A stretch of 64,000 nucleotides of DNA from CAVVAL01 sp963740215. GTDB taxonomy: Bacteria > Actinomycetota > Actinomycetes > Mycobacteriales > Cryptosporangiaceae. This document shows, one piece after another, positions 9,134-18,501 of this stretch; the stretch's first letter is position 1, and every line of letters begins with the position of its first letter. Position numbers and translations under genes: made by a program. Below the pieces are notes generated by a model. That model saw only the letters and a program-made list of their open reading frames with translations. It was not told the DNA's origin and ran no database searches. Location of the stretch: contig CAVUDJ010000019.1 of the NCBI GenBank assembly GCA_963740215.1, positions 1,302,001-1,366,000 of the forward strand. The letters are read 5' to 3'.

Positions 9134-10260
9134 GCTGGCTCCTCCCTTGCCGGGGCGGGGTCGGACAGGAGGCGGTAGCCGCGCTTGATGACGGTCTCGA
9201 CGAGCTTCACGTCCGGGCCGACGGCGGCGCGGAGCCGGGTGACGGCCATCTCGACGGCGTGCTCACCCGCTTCCGCGGCCGGGAGGGCGGCGACGAGTTC
9301 GGCGCGGGAGTAGACGCGCCCGGGGCGGGCGGCGAGCGCGCGGAGGATCGCCAGCGACGCGGGCGGGAGCGGGCAGAGCGCGCCGTCGACGACGATGGCG
9401 TGGCCGCGGAGTTCGACCTCGTGATCGCCGATCGTGAGGCGGCGCGCCCGTCCGGGCAGGGCTGCGGTGATCGTGCGGACGAGGGCGCCGAGCCGTGCCC
9501 GTTCGGGTTGGACGGTGCCCACTCCGCGGCGGGTGAGCGGCCCTGCGGTGACGGGCCCGACGCAGGCGGGCAGGACCCGGTCGCGGAGGGCGCCGACGAA
9601 CGCGTCCTCGTGGCCGGCGTCGCCTGCGACGTTGAGGACGCTCGTGACGGCCGGGGCGCTGGTGAACGCGACGGCGTCGACGCTGCCGGCGGTGACCTGC
9701 TCGACGAGGCGGCGGAGGGTGGCGCCGTCGGGGTGCGGTGCCCAGCGGTAGACCGGTACCTCGATCACCTCGGCGCCGGCGTCGCGGAGGGCGTCCGCGA
9801 AGCCGGGCAGCGGTTCGCCGTGAAGCTGGATGGCGACCCGCTGCCCTGCTACCCCGCGCCCCAGCAGGTATTCGAGGCACTCGTCCGAGCACTCGGAGTC
9901 GGGGTGGAACTCGTCGACGAGGCCGGCGGCACGGAGGGCTCCGCGTGCCTTGGGTCCGCGGGCCACGACGTGCGCCCCGGCGAGGCGGTCACGCAGGGCC
10001 TCCCCCATGCCCCAGCCGTCCGCGGCCTCCATCCAGCCGCGGAAGCCGATGCCGGTGGTGACGACGGCGATGTCGATCGTGGTGTCCACGCACGTCTGGG
10101 TGGCGGCGCGGAGCAGCTCGTCGTCGGCCAGCGGCGCGATGCGGATGGCCGGGGCGAGCACCACCTTGGCGCCGTGCCGTTCGAGGAGGGTGGCGAGTTC
10201 GTGCCGGCGGCGGTCGGCGGTGACTGCGACGGTGAACCCCGCGAGCGCGGGAACGGTCAT
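9130..10260 (-). CDS. Uroporphyrinogen-III synthase (HemD) fused to an OmpR-type winged helix
   Basis: Residues 1-260 resemble uroporphyrinogen-III synthase, the enzyme that closes the tetrapyrrole ring (LAGFTVAVTADRRRHELATLLERHGAKV, later VDAVAFTSAPAV). Residues 275-370 are a DNA-binding winged helix of the PhoB/OmpR type (RPGRVYSRAELVAALP ... VEMAVTRLRAAVGPDVKLVETVIKRGYRL). The same fusion occurs in M. tuberculosis Rv0260c. It lies inside the nitrate assimilation operon between nirD and the chelatase with 4-nt overlaps on both sides. It may combine siroheme supply with control of the operon; whether the synthase part is active is not shown. Confidence 0.88.
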   Translation of the reverse strand: MTVPALAGFTVAVTADRRRHELATLLERHGAKVVLAPAIRIAPLADDELLRAATQTCVDTTIDIAVVTTGIGFRGWMEAADGWGMGEALRDRLAGAHVVARGPKARGALRAAGLVDEFHPDSECSDECLEYLLGRGVAGQRVAIQLHGEPLPGFADALRDAGAEVIEVPVYRWAPHPDGATLRRLVEQVTAGSVDAVAFTSAPAVTSVLNVAGDAGHEDAFVGALRDRVLPACVGPVTAGPLTRRGVGTVQPERARLGALVRTITAALPGRARRLTIGDHEVELRGHAIVVDGALCPLPPASLAILRALAARPGRVYSRAELVAALPAAEAGEHAVEMAVTRLRAAVGPDVKLVETVIKRGYRLLSDPAPAREEPA

Positions 10261-10613
10261 CGCAACTGCACCTCCACGATCCCGTCGACGAGCCGTACCG
10301 GATAGGTGGTGAGCGCGGGACCGCTGACGTCGTCGAGCGGCTTGCCGGTGCTCAGGTCGAACACGTGCTTGTAGAGCGGCGACGCGACGGTCGGCGTGTC
10401 GCCCCTGCTGCCGACGAGGCCGCGCGAGATCACGTAGGCGCGCCCGTACGGGTCGTAGTTGGAGACGGCGTACACGGTGCCGTCCCACATCAGGAAGAGC
10501 GCGATCTGCTCGATGCCGAGAAGCGCGCAGACTCCGCGTCCGGTGAGCAGGTCGTCGACGCGGCAGATGCGGCGCCAGTCCTGTTGGGTCTCGCGGGACA
10601 GTGCGAGGGTCAT
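10257..10613 (-). CDS. nirD: Nitrite reductase small subunit
   Basis: A 118-residue Rieske-fold protein with the NirD signature YAVSNYDPYGRAYVISRGLVG and VASPLYKHVFDLSTG. Like other NirD proteins it lacks the Cys/His ligands of a true Rieske cluster. It is the partner of NirB in assimilatory NADH-dependent reduction of nitrite to ammonium. Its start overlaps the nirB stop by 4 nt (10610-10613), and its end overlaps the HemD-HTH start, so the three genes are probably translated together. Confidence 0.95.
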   Translation of the reverse strand: MTLALSRETQQDWRRICRVDDLLTGRGVCALLGIEQIALFLMWDGTVYAVSNYDPYGRAYVISRGLVGSRGDTPTVASPLYKHVFDLSTGKPLDDVSGPALTTYPVRLVDGIVEVQLR

Positions 10614-13111
10614 CGGGTCACCACCTCGAGGGTCGGCCCGGCGACGAGGGTCGGCTTCTCGTCGTCGCGGGCGGGACGGATCTGGCCGCGTTCCGGCACG
10701 ACGACGATGCTGGGATCGGTCGCGTCGGGAGCGTTGACGAACGGCACGAAGCGGCGCAGCTTGTCCGGGTCGCCGAGGGCGTCGGCCCACTCGTCCGAGT
10801 AGGACGCGACGTGCGCCTCCATGGCGGCGTCGAGTTCGGCGCAGATGCCGAGCGCGTCGTCGACGATGACGGAGCGCAGGTACTCGAGGCCGCCGTCGAG
10901 GGACTCCAGCCAGGTCGCGGTGCGTTGGAGCCGGTCGGCGGTGCGGATGTAGAACATGAGGTAACGGTCGATGTAGGTCACCAGCGTGGCGGTGTCGAGG
11001 TCGGTGGCGAACAGGTCGGCGTGGCGTGGCCGGAAGCCCCCGTTGCCACCGAGGTAGAGGTTCCAGCCGTTCTCGGTGGCGATCACGCCGAAGTCCTTGC
11101 TGCGCGCCTCGGCGCACTCGCGGGCGCAGCCGGAGACGGCGGACTTGATCTTGTGCGGCGCGCGGAGGCCCCGGTACCGGAGTTCGAGGTCGATGGCGAG
11201 CGTGACGGAGTCCTGCACCCCGTAGCGGCACCAAGTGTCGCCGACGCACGACTTCACGGTGCGCAGCGCCTTGCCGTACGCGTGGCCGGACTCGAAGCCG
11301 GCGTCGACCAGGCGCTTCCACACTGCGGGGAGCTGGTCGAGGCGGGCGCCGAACAGGTCGATGCGCTGGCCGCCGGTGATCTTGGTGTAGAGGCCGAAGT
11401 CGCGGGCGACCTCGCCGATGACGATGAGCTTGTCGGGCGTGATCTCGCCGCCGGGGATCCGCGGGACGACCGAGTACGTGCCGTCCTTCTGCAGGTTGGC
11501 GAGGGCGTGGTCGTTGGTGTCCTGGAGGCTGGCCTGCTCGCCGTCGAGGATGTGGCCGTTGCCGAGACTGGCGAGGATCGACGCGACTGCCGGCTTGCAC
11601 AGGTCGCAGCCGTGGCCCGTGCCGTGTTGGGCGACGAGCTGGGAGAAGGTGCGTACCCCCGTGGTGCGCACCAGCTCGAACAGCTCGGCGCGGCTCTGGC
11701 TGAAGTGCTCGCAGAGGGCCTTGCTCTGGTGGACACCGCACTCGGTGAGGATCGTCTTGAGCATCGGCACGCAGCTGCCACAGGCCGTGCCGGCGCGGGT
11801 GCATGCCTTGACCCCGGCGACGTCGGTGAGGTTCTCGGACGCGACGGCGGCGACGATGGCGTCCTTCGTGACGGCGTTGCAGCTGCACACCTGCGCGTCG
11901 CCGGGAAGGCTGAGCGGGGTGCCGTCACCGGCGGGCAGCAGCAGCTGGTCCGGGGTGGACGGGAGCGGCCGGCCGGCGAGCGGGCGCAGGGCGGCGTAGC
12001 TGCTGGCGTCGCCGACGAGCACGGCGCCGAGCAGCGTGCGGGCGTCGTCGGAGAGGACGAGCTTCTTGTAGACGCCGTCGACGGGGTTGGCGTAGACGAC
12101 GTCGAGCGGCCCCGCGGTCTCGCCGAAGCTCGCGACGTCGACACCGAGCAGCTTGAGCTTGGTGGCGGTGTCGGGCTCGGCCAGCACGGCGTCGCCGCCG
12201 AGGAGCCGGTCGGCGACCACCTCTGCCATCGCGTAGCCGGGGGCGACGAGCCCGTAGACGCGGCCGTCGACGGCGGCGCACTCTCCCACGGCGTAGACGG
12301 CGTCGTCGCTGGTGCGGCAGGTCTCGTCGACGGCGATCCCACCGCGTGCGGCGACGTCCAGCCCGGCGGCGCGCGCCAGCTCGTCGCGCGGGCGGATGCC
12401 GGCGGAGAAGACGACGAGGTCGACGTCGAGCACGGAGTCGGGCAGGACGAGGCGCGCGACCCGGCCGTCCGGCCCGGCCTCGATGGCGGTGGCCGGGGCT
12501 CCCGTGTGGACGGTGACGCCGAGGCCTTCGATGTGGCGCCGGAGTGCCTCACCGCCGCCGGGGTCGGTCTGGACGGGCATGAGCCGTTCGGCGACCTCGA
12601 TCACGTGGACGGCGACGCCGAGGTCGCGCAGCGCGCCGGCGGCCTCCAGCCCGAGGAGGCCACCACCGATGACGGCGGCGGTGCGGGCTTCCTGCGCTTC
12701 GGCGTGGATCCCGTCGAGGTCTTCGAGCGTGCGGTAGACGTGGCAGCCGGGCAGGTCGTTGCCGGGTGTCGGCGGCACGAACGGGCGGGAGCCGGTGGCG
12801 AGCACGAGCGCGTCGTAGTTCAGCGTCCGGGCCGCGGTCGTGATCGTTCGCGTGTGCCGGTCGATGGCCAGCATCGGCTCGTGGAGGTGCGCGGTGTAGC
12901 GCCCGCCGTCGTAGAAGTCACCGTCGACGAGGGCCAGCGTCGTGGCGTCCCGGGAGCCGAGGTAGCTGGAGAGCGCGACGCGGTCGTACGCGGTGCAGGG
13001 TTCCTCGGACAGCACGGTGACCCGCCACTCGGCGCCGGTGTCCCGCGAGCGCAGGGCCTCGACGAGACGCTGCCCGACCATGCCGTTTCCGGCGACGACG
13101 AGGTGTTTCAT
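10610..13111 (-). CDS. nirB: Assimilatory nitrite reductase large subunit
   Basis: An 833-residue cytoplasmic flavoprotein that reduces nitrite to ammonium with NAD(P)H. In order: a pyridine-nucleotide disulphide-type FAD/NAD domain (residues 1-400, starting MKHLVVAGNGMVGQRL), BFD-type [2Fe-2S] repeats (CSCN...CGSC, then a second with GCDLCKP), a ferredoxin-like half domain, and the sirohaem/[4Fe-4S] domain with CVGDTWCRYG and SGCARECAEA. The length and all four cluster cysteines fit a complete enzyme. Four-nucleotide overlaps link it to the upstream FAD subunit gene and downstream nirD. Confidence 0.95.
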   Translation of the reverse strand: MKHLVVAGNGMVGQRLVEALRSRDTGAEWRVTVLSEEPCTAYDRVALSSYLGSRDATTLALVDGDFYDGGRYTAHLHEPMLAIDRHTRTITTAARTLNYDALVLATGSRPFVPPTPGNDLPGCHVYRTLEDLDGIHAEAQEARTAAVIGGGLLGLEAAGALRDLGVAVHVIEVAERLMPVQTDPGGGEALRRHIEGLGVTVHTGAPATAIEAGPDGRVARLVLPDSVLDVDLVVFSAGIRPRDELARAAGLDVAARGGIAVDETCRTSDDAVYAVGECAAVDGRVYGLVAPGYAMAEVVADRLLGGDAVLAEPDTATKLKLLGVDVASFGETAGPLDVVYANPVDGVYKKLVLSDDARTLLGAVLVGDASSYAALRPLAGRPLPSTPDQLLLPAGDGTPLSLPGDAQVCSCNAVTKDAIVAAVASENLTDVAGVKACTRAGTACGSCVPMLKTILTECGVHQSKALCEHFSQSRAELFELVRTTGVRTFSQLVAQHGTGHGCDLCKPAVASILASLGNGHILDGEQASLQDTNDHALANLQKDGTYSVVPRIPGGEITPDKLIVIGEVARDFGLYTKITGGQRIDLFGARLDQLPAVWKRLVDAGFESGHAYGKALRTVKSCVGDTWCRYGVQDSVTLAIDLELRYRGLRAPHKIKSAVSGCARECAEARSKDFGVIATENGWNLYLGGNGGFRPRHADLFATDLDTATLVTYIDRYLMFYIRTADRLQRTATWLESLDGGLEYLRSVIVDDALGICAELDAAMEAHVASYSDEWADALGDPDKLRRFVPFVNAPDATDPSIVVVPERGQIRPARDDEKPTLVAGPTLEVVTR

Positions 13112-14538
13112 GCGGTGACCTCCGCGGGCTGCTCGGGCTCGGCCTTCGTGAGCCATTCGGTGATGCCGGCCACGGTGTCGCGGCAGCTGCCGCAGCCGGT
13201 GGTGGCTCGGGTGGCGCCGGCGACCTGCTCGACGGTGCGCGCGCCGGCGAGGACGCAGGCGGTGATCGCGCCCTTGGTGACGCCGTTGCACTGGCAGACG
13301 GTGGCGCGGTCGGGCATGAGCGCGGGCGTCTGCGCGGGCGCCGGGGTGCCGCGGTCGCCGAAGAGGAGGGCGAGGCGGTCGTTCGGTGCCGGGGCGCCGC
13401 GGTCGAAGAGCTGGATGACGGTGCCGACGGTGTCGATCTGCCCGAGCAGGATGGCGCCGGTGACCTTCCCGTCGCGGAGGACCACCTTCTTGTAGGTGCC
13501 GCGGGTGGGGTCGGCGAACTGGAGCACCTCGGCGTCGCTGTCCGGGGAGGTCTCGCCCATCGCCGCGAGGTCGACGCCGGCGGCCTTGAGACGGGTGACG
13601 ACGCGCGAGCCGGCGTAGCGGGTGTCGGTGCCGGTGATCTGCTCGGCGGCGACGCGGGCCTGATCCCACGCGGGCGCCACGAGCCCGTACACCTGGCCGT
13701 CGTGCTGGGCGCACTCGCCGACGGCGTACACGCGCGGGTCGGTGACCGAGCGCATCGCGTCGTCGACGACGATTCCGGCGCCGATGTCGAGCCCGGCGTC
13801 CCGCGCGAGGGTGACCTCGGGGCGCACGCCGCAGGAGACGACGAGCAGGTCGGTGTCCAGAGTGGACCCGTCGGAGAGCTGGACTGCCGTGAGCGGGTCT
13901 CCGACCAGGCCGGTGACGGTGGTGCCGGTGCGGATCTCGACGCCCAGCTCGCCGAGGGTACGGCCCAGGACGTCGCCCGCGCCCGGGTCGAGCTGGCGCT
14001 CCATCAGGTGGCCGGCGAAGTGGGCGACGGTGACATCGAGGCCACGGCCGGCGAGCCCGCGCGCGGCTTCGAGGCCGAGCAGCCCTCCCCCGAGGACGAC
14101 GGCGCGGCGCGCGGACCGGGCGGCGGCGATGATCGCGTGGCAGTCGTCCAGGGTGCGGAAGACCGTGACGCCCGGGCGCGCGACGTCGAGGCCGTCCACC
14201 GATGGGAGCCACGCGTTGCTGCCGGTGGCGAGGGCGAGCACGTCGTACCCGATCCGGCTGCCGTCGTCGGCGAGCACCTCGCACCGCTCCCTGTCGATCC
14301 CGACGGCCTGGACGCCGAGGCGCAGGTCGATGCCGGCGTCGCCGGCCCAGCCGGGGGCGTTGAGCGCGATGTCGTCGGGGTCGGTGCGCCCGGCGAGTAC
14401 GTCGGAGAGGAGCACGCGGTTGTACGCGGCCTGCTTCTCGGCGCCGAGGACGGTGATCTCCACCCGCGGGTCGCGGGCGAGCACGTCCTCGACCAGCCGG
14501 CTGCCGGCCATGCCGTATCCGATGACGACGAGCTTCAT
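13108..14538 (-). CDS. FAD-dependent electron-transfer subunit of assimilatory nitrate reductase, with C-terminal [2Fe-2S] (BFD) domain
   Basis: This 476-residue protein resembles the N-terminal half of NirB: an FAD site MKLVVIGYGMAGSRL, an NAD site VLGGGLLGLEAARGL, and a C-terminal BFD-like domain with CQCN and TTGCGSCRD. Proteins of this type pass electrons from NAD(P)H to the molybdenum nitrate reductase in actinobacteria. It lies between nasA and nirB with 4-nt overlaps at both ends. The call rests on domain order and position; direct similarity to NirB reflects a shared fold and probably an old duplication. Confidence 0.85.
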   Translation of the reverse strand: MKLVVIGYGMAGSRLVEDVLARDPRVEITVLGAEKQAAYNRVLLSDVLAGRTDPDDIALNAPGWAGDAGIDLRLGVQAVGIDRERCEVLADDGSRIGYDVLALATGSNAWLPSVDGLDVARPGVTVFRTLDDCHAIIAAARSARRAVVLGGGLLGLEAARGLAGRGLDVTVAHFAGHLMERQLDPGAGDVLGRTLGELGVEIRTGTTVTGLVGDPLTAVQLSDGSTLDTDLLVVSCGVRPEVTLARDAGLDIGAGIVVDDAMRSVTDPRVYAVGECAQHDGQVYGLVAPAWDQARVAAEQITGTDTRYAGSRVVTRLKAAGVDLAAMGETSPDSDAEVLQFADPTRGTYKKVVLRDGKVTGAILLGQIDTVGTVIQLFDRGAPAPNDRLALLFGDRGTPAPAQTPALMPDRATVCQCNGVTKGAITACVLAGARTVEQVAGATRATTGCGSCRDTVAGITEWLTKAEPEQPAEVTA

Positions 14539-16718
14539 GCGACGGCCTCCCCCTGGGACGACGCCGCTTCGAGCCGTACGGCGCAGATCTTGAACTCGGG
14601 CATCCGCGAGGTGGGATCCAGCGCGGGGTTGGTGAGCAGGTTGGCGCGTCCGGCGCCGGCGAAGTGGAACGGCATGAATACGGTGTCGGCGCGCAGGTTC
14701 TCGCTGAGTCGCGCCGCTCCCACGGCCTCACCCCGACGGCTGACGACGCGGACCGTCTCGCCCGTGGTGACGCCGATCCGTTCGGCGAGGTCGGGGTGCA
14801 GCTCCACGAACGACTCCGGGACGGCGTCCTGGAGGGCGGCGATCCGCCGGGTCTGGGCGCCGCTCTGGTAGTGCTGCAGGACGCGGCCGGTCGTCAGGTA
14901 TATCGGGTAGTCCGCGTCGATGTCCTCGGCGACCGGCCGGTGCTCGACAGCGTGGAACCGGGCCCGCCCGTCCGGCGTCGAGAAGCGGTCGGCGAACAGG
15001 CGCGGCGTGCCGGGGTGGTCGGGCGTGGGGCACGGCCAGCACAGGCCGTCGCCGTCGAGGCGCTCGTAGGACATGCCGGCGTAGTCCGCGATGCCCCCGG
15101 CGCTGGCGCGGGCGAGTTCGTCGAAGACGGTGCGCGGTTCGGCGCTGAACCGCGCACCGTGGCCCAGGCGCTCGGCGAGCGCGGCTAGCACCTCCAGGTC
15201 GGTGCGGACACCGTCGGGAGGGGTCAGCGCGCGACGGCGCCGGATCACCCGCCCTTCGAGGTTCGTCATCGTGCCCTCCTCCTCGGCCCACTGCGCGACG
15301 GGCAGCACGACGTCGGCGCGTACGGCCGTCTCGGAGGCGACCACGTCGGCGACGGCGAGGAAGTCGAGGCTGTCGAGGCGCCGCTGGACGTGGCCGGCGC
15401 GCGGCGCGGAGACGGCGACGTTGGTGCCGAAGACGAGCAGCGCCTTGGCGCCGCCGTCGGTGCCGAGGGCGTCGAGCAGCTCGTACGCGGACCGTCCGGG
15501 GCCAGGTAGCTCGGCCGGGTCGATCCCCCAGACCGCGGCGACGTGCTCGCGCGCCGCAGGGTCGGTGATCATGCGGTACCCGGGCAGCTGGTCGGCCTTC
15601 TGCCCGTGCTCGCGGCCGCCCTGGCCGTTGCCCTGCCCGGTGAGCGCGCCGAACCCGGATCCCTCGCGGCCGGGCAGGCCGAGGGCCAGCGCGAGGTTGA
15701 TCAGGCCGAGAACGGTGTCGGTGCCCTTGGCCTGCTGCTCGGCGCCGCGGGCGGTGAGGATCAGGGCGCGCTCGGCACGCGCGAGCAGCCGCACCGCCTT
15801 GCGCTGCGCGGCGATCGGCACGCCGGTGATGCGCTCGACCCGCTCGGGCCAGTACTGCGCGGCGACGCGGCGCACCTCGTCGAAGCCGGTGGTGCGCTCG
15901 TCGACGTAGGCGGTGTCGACGAGGGACTCCGTGACGGCGAGGTGGAGCAGGCCGAGTGCCAGGGCGAGGTCGGTGCCCGGGGTGAGCTGGAGGTGGAGGG
16001 TGGCCTCGCGGGCGGTCGGGGTGCGGCGCGGGTCGGCGACGATCAGCGTCCCGCCACGCGCCCGCTGCTCGGTGAGCAGCCGCATGACGGGCGGCATCGT
16101 CTCGGCGAGGTTGCTGCCGGCGAGGAACACCGTGTCTGCGGCGGCGATGTCGGTGAGCGGGAACGGCAGGCCACGGTCGACGCCGAACGCCTTGTTCTGG
16201 CCGGCCGCGGCCGACGACATGCAGAACCGGCCGTTGTAGTCGATCTCGCGGGTGCGCAGCGCGACACGGGCGAACTTGCCGAGCGCGTACGCCTTCTCGT
16301 TGGTGAGGCCGCCACCGCCGAGCACCCCGACGGCGTCGTTGCCGTGTGCGGACTGGACGTGCCGGATCTCGGACACGATCCGGTCGAGCGCGTGGTCCCA
16401 CGAAACGGGCTCCAGCGGCGCTCCCCGGTGCGGCCGGGCGAGCGGCGTCGTGAGGCGGCGGTCGGGGGCGAGCAGCTCGGCGGCGGTCCAGCCCTTCTGG
16501 CAGAGACCGCCGCCGGGCGAGGTCGGTGTGGCCCGAGGCTCCACGGTGACGCCCGCACCCCGCTCCCGAAGGACGCGGGCGTCACCGTCAGCCGGCGCCG
16601 AGGGGTGCAGCGCCATGCCGCACTGCAGCGCGCAGTACGGGCAGTGGGTGGCCACCCCGTCGGTACGCGCAGCAGTCGTCGTCACAGGTGTCAGGCTGCG
16701 GTCCGCGGGTTTCTCCAC
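14535..16718 (-). CDS. nasA: Assimilatory nitrate reductase, molybdopterin catalytic subunit
   Basis: A molybdenum bis-MGD oxidoreductase of 727 residues. The N-terminal cluster motif CPYCALQCGM ... CQKG binds a [4Fe-4S] centre, and GGGGLTNEKAYALGKF and the C-terminal HYQSGAQTRR and ANLLTNPALDP blocks are typical of assimilatory nitrate reductases. No Tat signal is present, as expected for a cytoplasmic enzyme. The GTG at 16718 is preferred because GAGGGG precedes it; later in-frame GTG codons lack a site. The gene follows narK by 92 bp, with a strong hairpin in the gap, and overlaps the FAD subunit gene. Confidence 0.92.
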   Translation of the reverse strand: MEKPADRSLTPVTTTAARTDGVATHCPYCALQCGMALHPSAPADGDARVLRERGAGVTVEPRATPTSPGGGLCQKGWTAAELLAPDRRLTTPLARPHRGAPLEPVSWDHALDRIVSEIRHVQSAHGNDAVGVLGGGGLTNEKAYALGKFARVALRTREIDYNGRFCMSSAAAGQNKAFGVDRGLPFPLTDIAAADTVFLAGSNLAETMPPVMRLLTEQRARGGTLIVADPRRTPTAREATLHLQLTPGTDLALALGLLHLAVTESLVDTAYVDERTTGFDEVRRVAAQYWPERVERITGVPIAAQRKAVRLLARAERALILTARGAEQQAKGTDTVLGLINLALALGLPGREGSGFGALTGQGNGQGGREHGQKADQLPGYRMITDPAAREHVAAVWGIDPAELPGPGRSAYELLDALGTDGGAKALLVFGTNVAVSAPRAGHVQRRLDSLDFLAVADVVASETAVRADVVLPVAQWAEEEGTMTNLEGRVIRRRRALTPPDGVRTDLEVLAALAERLGHGARFSAEPRTVFDELARASAGGIADYAGMSYERLDGDGLCWPCPTPDHPGTPRLFADRFSTPDGRARFHAVEHRPVAEDIDADYPIYLTTGRVLQHYQSGAQTRRIAALQDAVPESFVELHPDLAERIGVTTGETVRVVSRRGEAVGAARLSENLRADTVFMPFHFAGAGRANLLTNPALDPTSRMPEFKICAVRLEAASSQGEAVA

Positions 16719-16751
16719 GAGGTCCCCTCTGTTTCGGGCCGGAAAACTGAG

Positions 16752-16807
16752 CTGCACGTGCCGCACCTCACAGCGGTGCATGTGCACTGCTGTGAGGTGC
16801 CGTGCAG
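16752..16807 (-). terminator. Long imperfect hairpin between narK and nasA
   Basis: CTGCACG and GCACCTCACAGC on one side pair with the complementary run at 16789-16807; a 4-nt insertion in the left arm is the only break in about 19 pairs. It lies just after the narK stop and 34 bp before nasA. It could be a partial terminator that sets the narK to nasA ratio, or a 3' stabiliser. Confidence 0.6.
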
Positions 16808-16810
16808 GGG

Positions 16811-18235
16811 TCAGATGCCGGCGGCGGCGAGGCTGGGCACGCGGGCCACGAAGAATGTCCGCCGGAGGTAGAACCACCAGGTCAGACCGGCGCACAGGAC
16901 GTAGAAGCCGAGGAATCCGTAGAACGCGGTGCTGACTGCGGCCACGCCGGCGAGCTTGAACGTCACGGGGAAGAACGCGCCGCCGAGCGCACCGACGGCG
17001 CCGACGAAGCCGATCACCGCGGCTCCTTCGGTCCGGGACTTGCGGATGGCCCCTTCGACGGCTCCCTGGTCGCTGGCGTCGACCTCGGCGAGCGCCTGGC
17101 TGCGCCAGATCGCCGGGATCATGCGGTACGTGGAACCGTTGCCGAGACCGGTCATGAAGAACAAGGTCACGAACGACGCGAGGAACAGGGGGAAGCTCTT
17201 CAGGTTCAGCGCGGTGAGCACCCCGAGGATGCCGGCTGCGGTACCGGCGAACACCCACACGGTGACCTTGGCGCCGCCGAGGCGGTCAGCCAGCCAGCCA
17301 CCGAACGGCCGGGAGAGCGAGCCGATGAGCGCGCCGAGGAACGCGAGCTTCACCCCGGCCATGCCCGCGATGGCGGCGGTCGGGAACTGGGTCTTGATCA
17401 GCAGCGGGAACGCGGCCGAGTAGCCGATGAACGAGCCGAACGTGCCGATGTAGATGACGGACATGACCCACGTCTGCTTGTGCTTGGCGACGACCAGCTG
17501 GGACCGCAGCGAGGAGTTCGCCACGGTGAGGTTGTCCATGAAGAACCATGCGCAGACGACCGACGCGAGGATGAGCGGTATCCAGACCAGCCCGGCGTTC
17601 TGCAGGTAGAGGCCCTTGGCCTGGCCCGCGCCGACGACCCCGACGGCGAGCACCATCGGCACGAAGAGCTGGGCGAACGCCACGCCGAGGTTGCCGCCGG
17701 CCGCGTTGAGGCCGAGTGCCAGGCCCTTGCGCTTCTCCGGGAAGAAGAAGGAGATGTTCGCCATGGACGAGGAGAAGTTGCCGCCGCCGAAGCCGGCGAA
17801 CGCGGCCGTGAGCATGAACACCCAGTACGGCGTGGACGGTTCGGAGACGGCGTAGGCGAGTAGACCGGTGGGTATCAGCAGCAGTAGCCCGCTGATGATC
17901 GTCCAGTTGCGACCGCCGAACTTCGGCACTGCGAGGGTGTACGGGATCCGCAGGATCGAGCCAACGAACGGTGGGATCGCGACGAGCAGGAACAGCGAAC
18001 CGGGGTCGAAGGTGAACCCGGCCGCCGGCAGGCTGACGACGACGATGCTCCACAGTGACCAGACGAGGAAGCCGAGGTGCTCGACGAAGATCGAGAAGAC
18101 CAGGTTGCGCCAGGCGACGCGGCGGCCGGTGTTCTGCCAGAACGTTTCGTCCTCGGGACGCCAGTCCGAGATCCAGCGGCGACGCTCGGGCGTGGCGGTG
18201 GGCAGGGGCTCTGGTGGTGCCTGGAGTTGAGTCAC
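16811..18235 (-). CDS. narK: Nitrate/nitrite transporter, MFS family
   Basis: An inner-membrane protein of 474 residues with about 12 hydrophobic segments. The nitrate signature glycine-rich blocks are present: FAGFGGGNFSSSMANISFFFPEKRKGLALGLNAAGGNLG in the first half (20-residue limit aside, the core is AGFGGGNFSSSMANISFFFP) and FFMTGLGNGSTYRMIP in the second. It is the first gene of the nitrate operon. GTG 18235 has GGAGGG 5 nt upstream. A possible GlnR site lies about 85 bp upstream of the start. Direction of transport (nitrate import or nitrite export) cannot be told, though the assimilatory context favours import. Confidence 0.92.
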   Translation of the reverse strand: MTQLQAPPEPLPTATPERRRWISDWRPEDETFWQNTGRRVAWRNLVFSIFVEHLGFLVWSLWSIVVVSLPAAGFTFDPGSLFLLVAIPPFVGSILRIPYTLAVPKFGGRNWTIISGLLLLIPTGLLAYAVSEPSTPYWVFMLTAAFAGFGGGNFSSSMANISFFFPEKRKGLALGLNAAGGNLGVAFAQLFVPMVLAVGVVGAGQAKGLYLQNAGLVWIPLILASVVCAWFFMDNLTVANSSLRSQLVVAKHKQTWVMSVIYIGTFGSFIGYSAAFPLLIKTQFPTAAIAGMAGVKLAFLGALIGSLSRPFGGWLADRLGGAKVTVWVFAGTAAGILGVLTALNLKSFPLFLASFVTLFFMTGLGNGSTYRMIPAIWRSQALAEVDASDQGAVEGAIRKSRTEGAAVIGFVGAVGALGGAFFPVTFKLAGVAAVSTAFYGFLGFYVLCAGLTWWFYLRRTFFVARVPSLAAAGI

Positions 18236-18320
18236 GGTGCCCTCCGGCGGGTCAGGGGGTGCACGGGGCTTGAGGTGCACTGACGGTTCAGGTGCGCGTT
18301 GCGAACGCTAGGAACTGCGT

Positions 18321-18336
18321 GTTTCGCATCCGTGAA
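18321..18336 (-). promoter_or_regulatory. Possible GlnR binding half-site pair upstream of narK
   Basis: On the minus strand the sequence reads TTCAC, six bases, then GAAAC, close to the actinobacterial GlnR pattern gTnAC-n6-GaAAC (9 of 10 positions). It is about 85 bp before the narK start, where nitrogen control of this operon would be expected. Only one such pair is seen. Confidence 0.4.
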
Positions 18337-18407
18337 CTCGCGCCAGTGACGTTCGTGACAGTCCCCGCACGGTGCCGCCGGCGTCGTGGTGAGGCCCGCT
18401 CAGAAAA

Positions 18408-18470
18408 CGGACTTTCGGCGTTTACGGGGCCACGGACGCCCGCCGTACGCATAGAAGCCCCGAAAGTCGG
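18408..18470 (-). terminator. Imperfect hairpin downstream of the lipoprotein gene
   Basis: CGGACTTTCGG (18408-18418) pairs with CCGAAAGTCGG near 18460-18470 with one mismatch, and inner arms can also pair. It lies 30 bp after the lipoprotein stop and before the narK promoter region. Confidence 0.55.
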
Positions 18471-18501
18471 GTTCGAGCAGGTATGGTGCGGCCTGGTACC
18501 T

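Noticed and set aside
10601..13495. Very long plus-strand frame opposite nirB
   Set aside because: It is Val/Gly/Asp-rich with no motifs and is a mirror of the GC-rich nirB codons.
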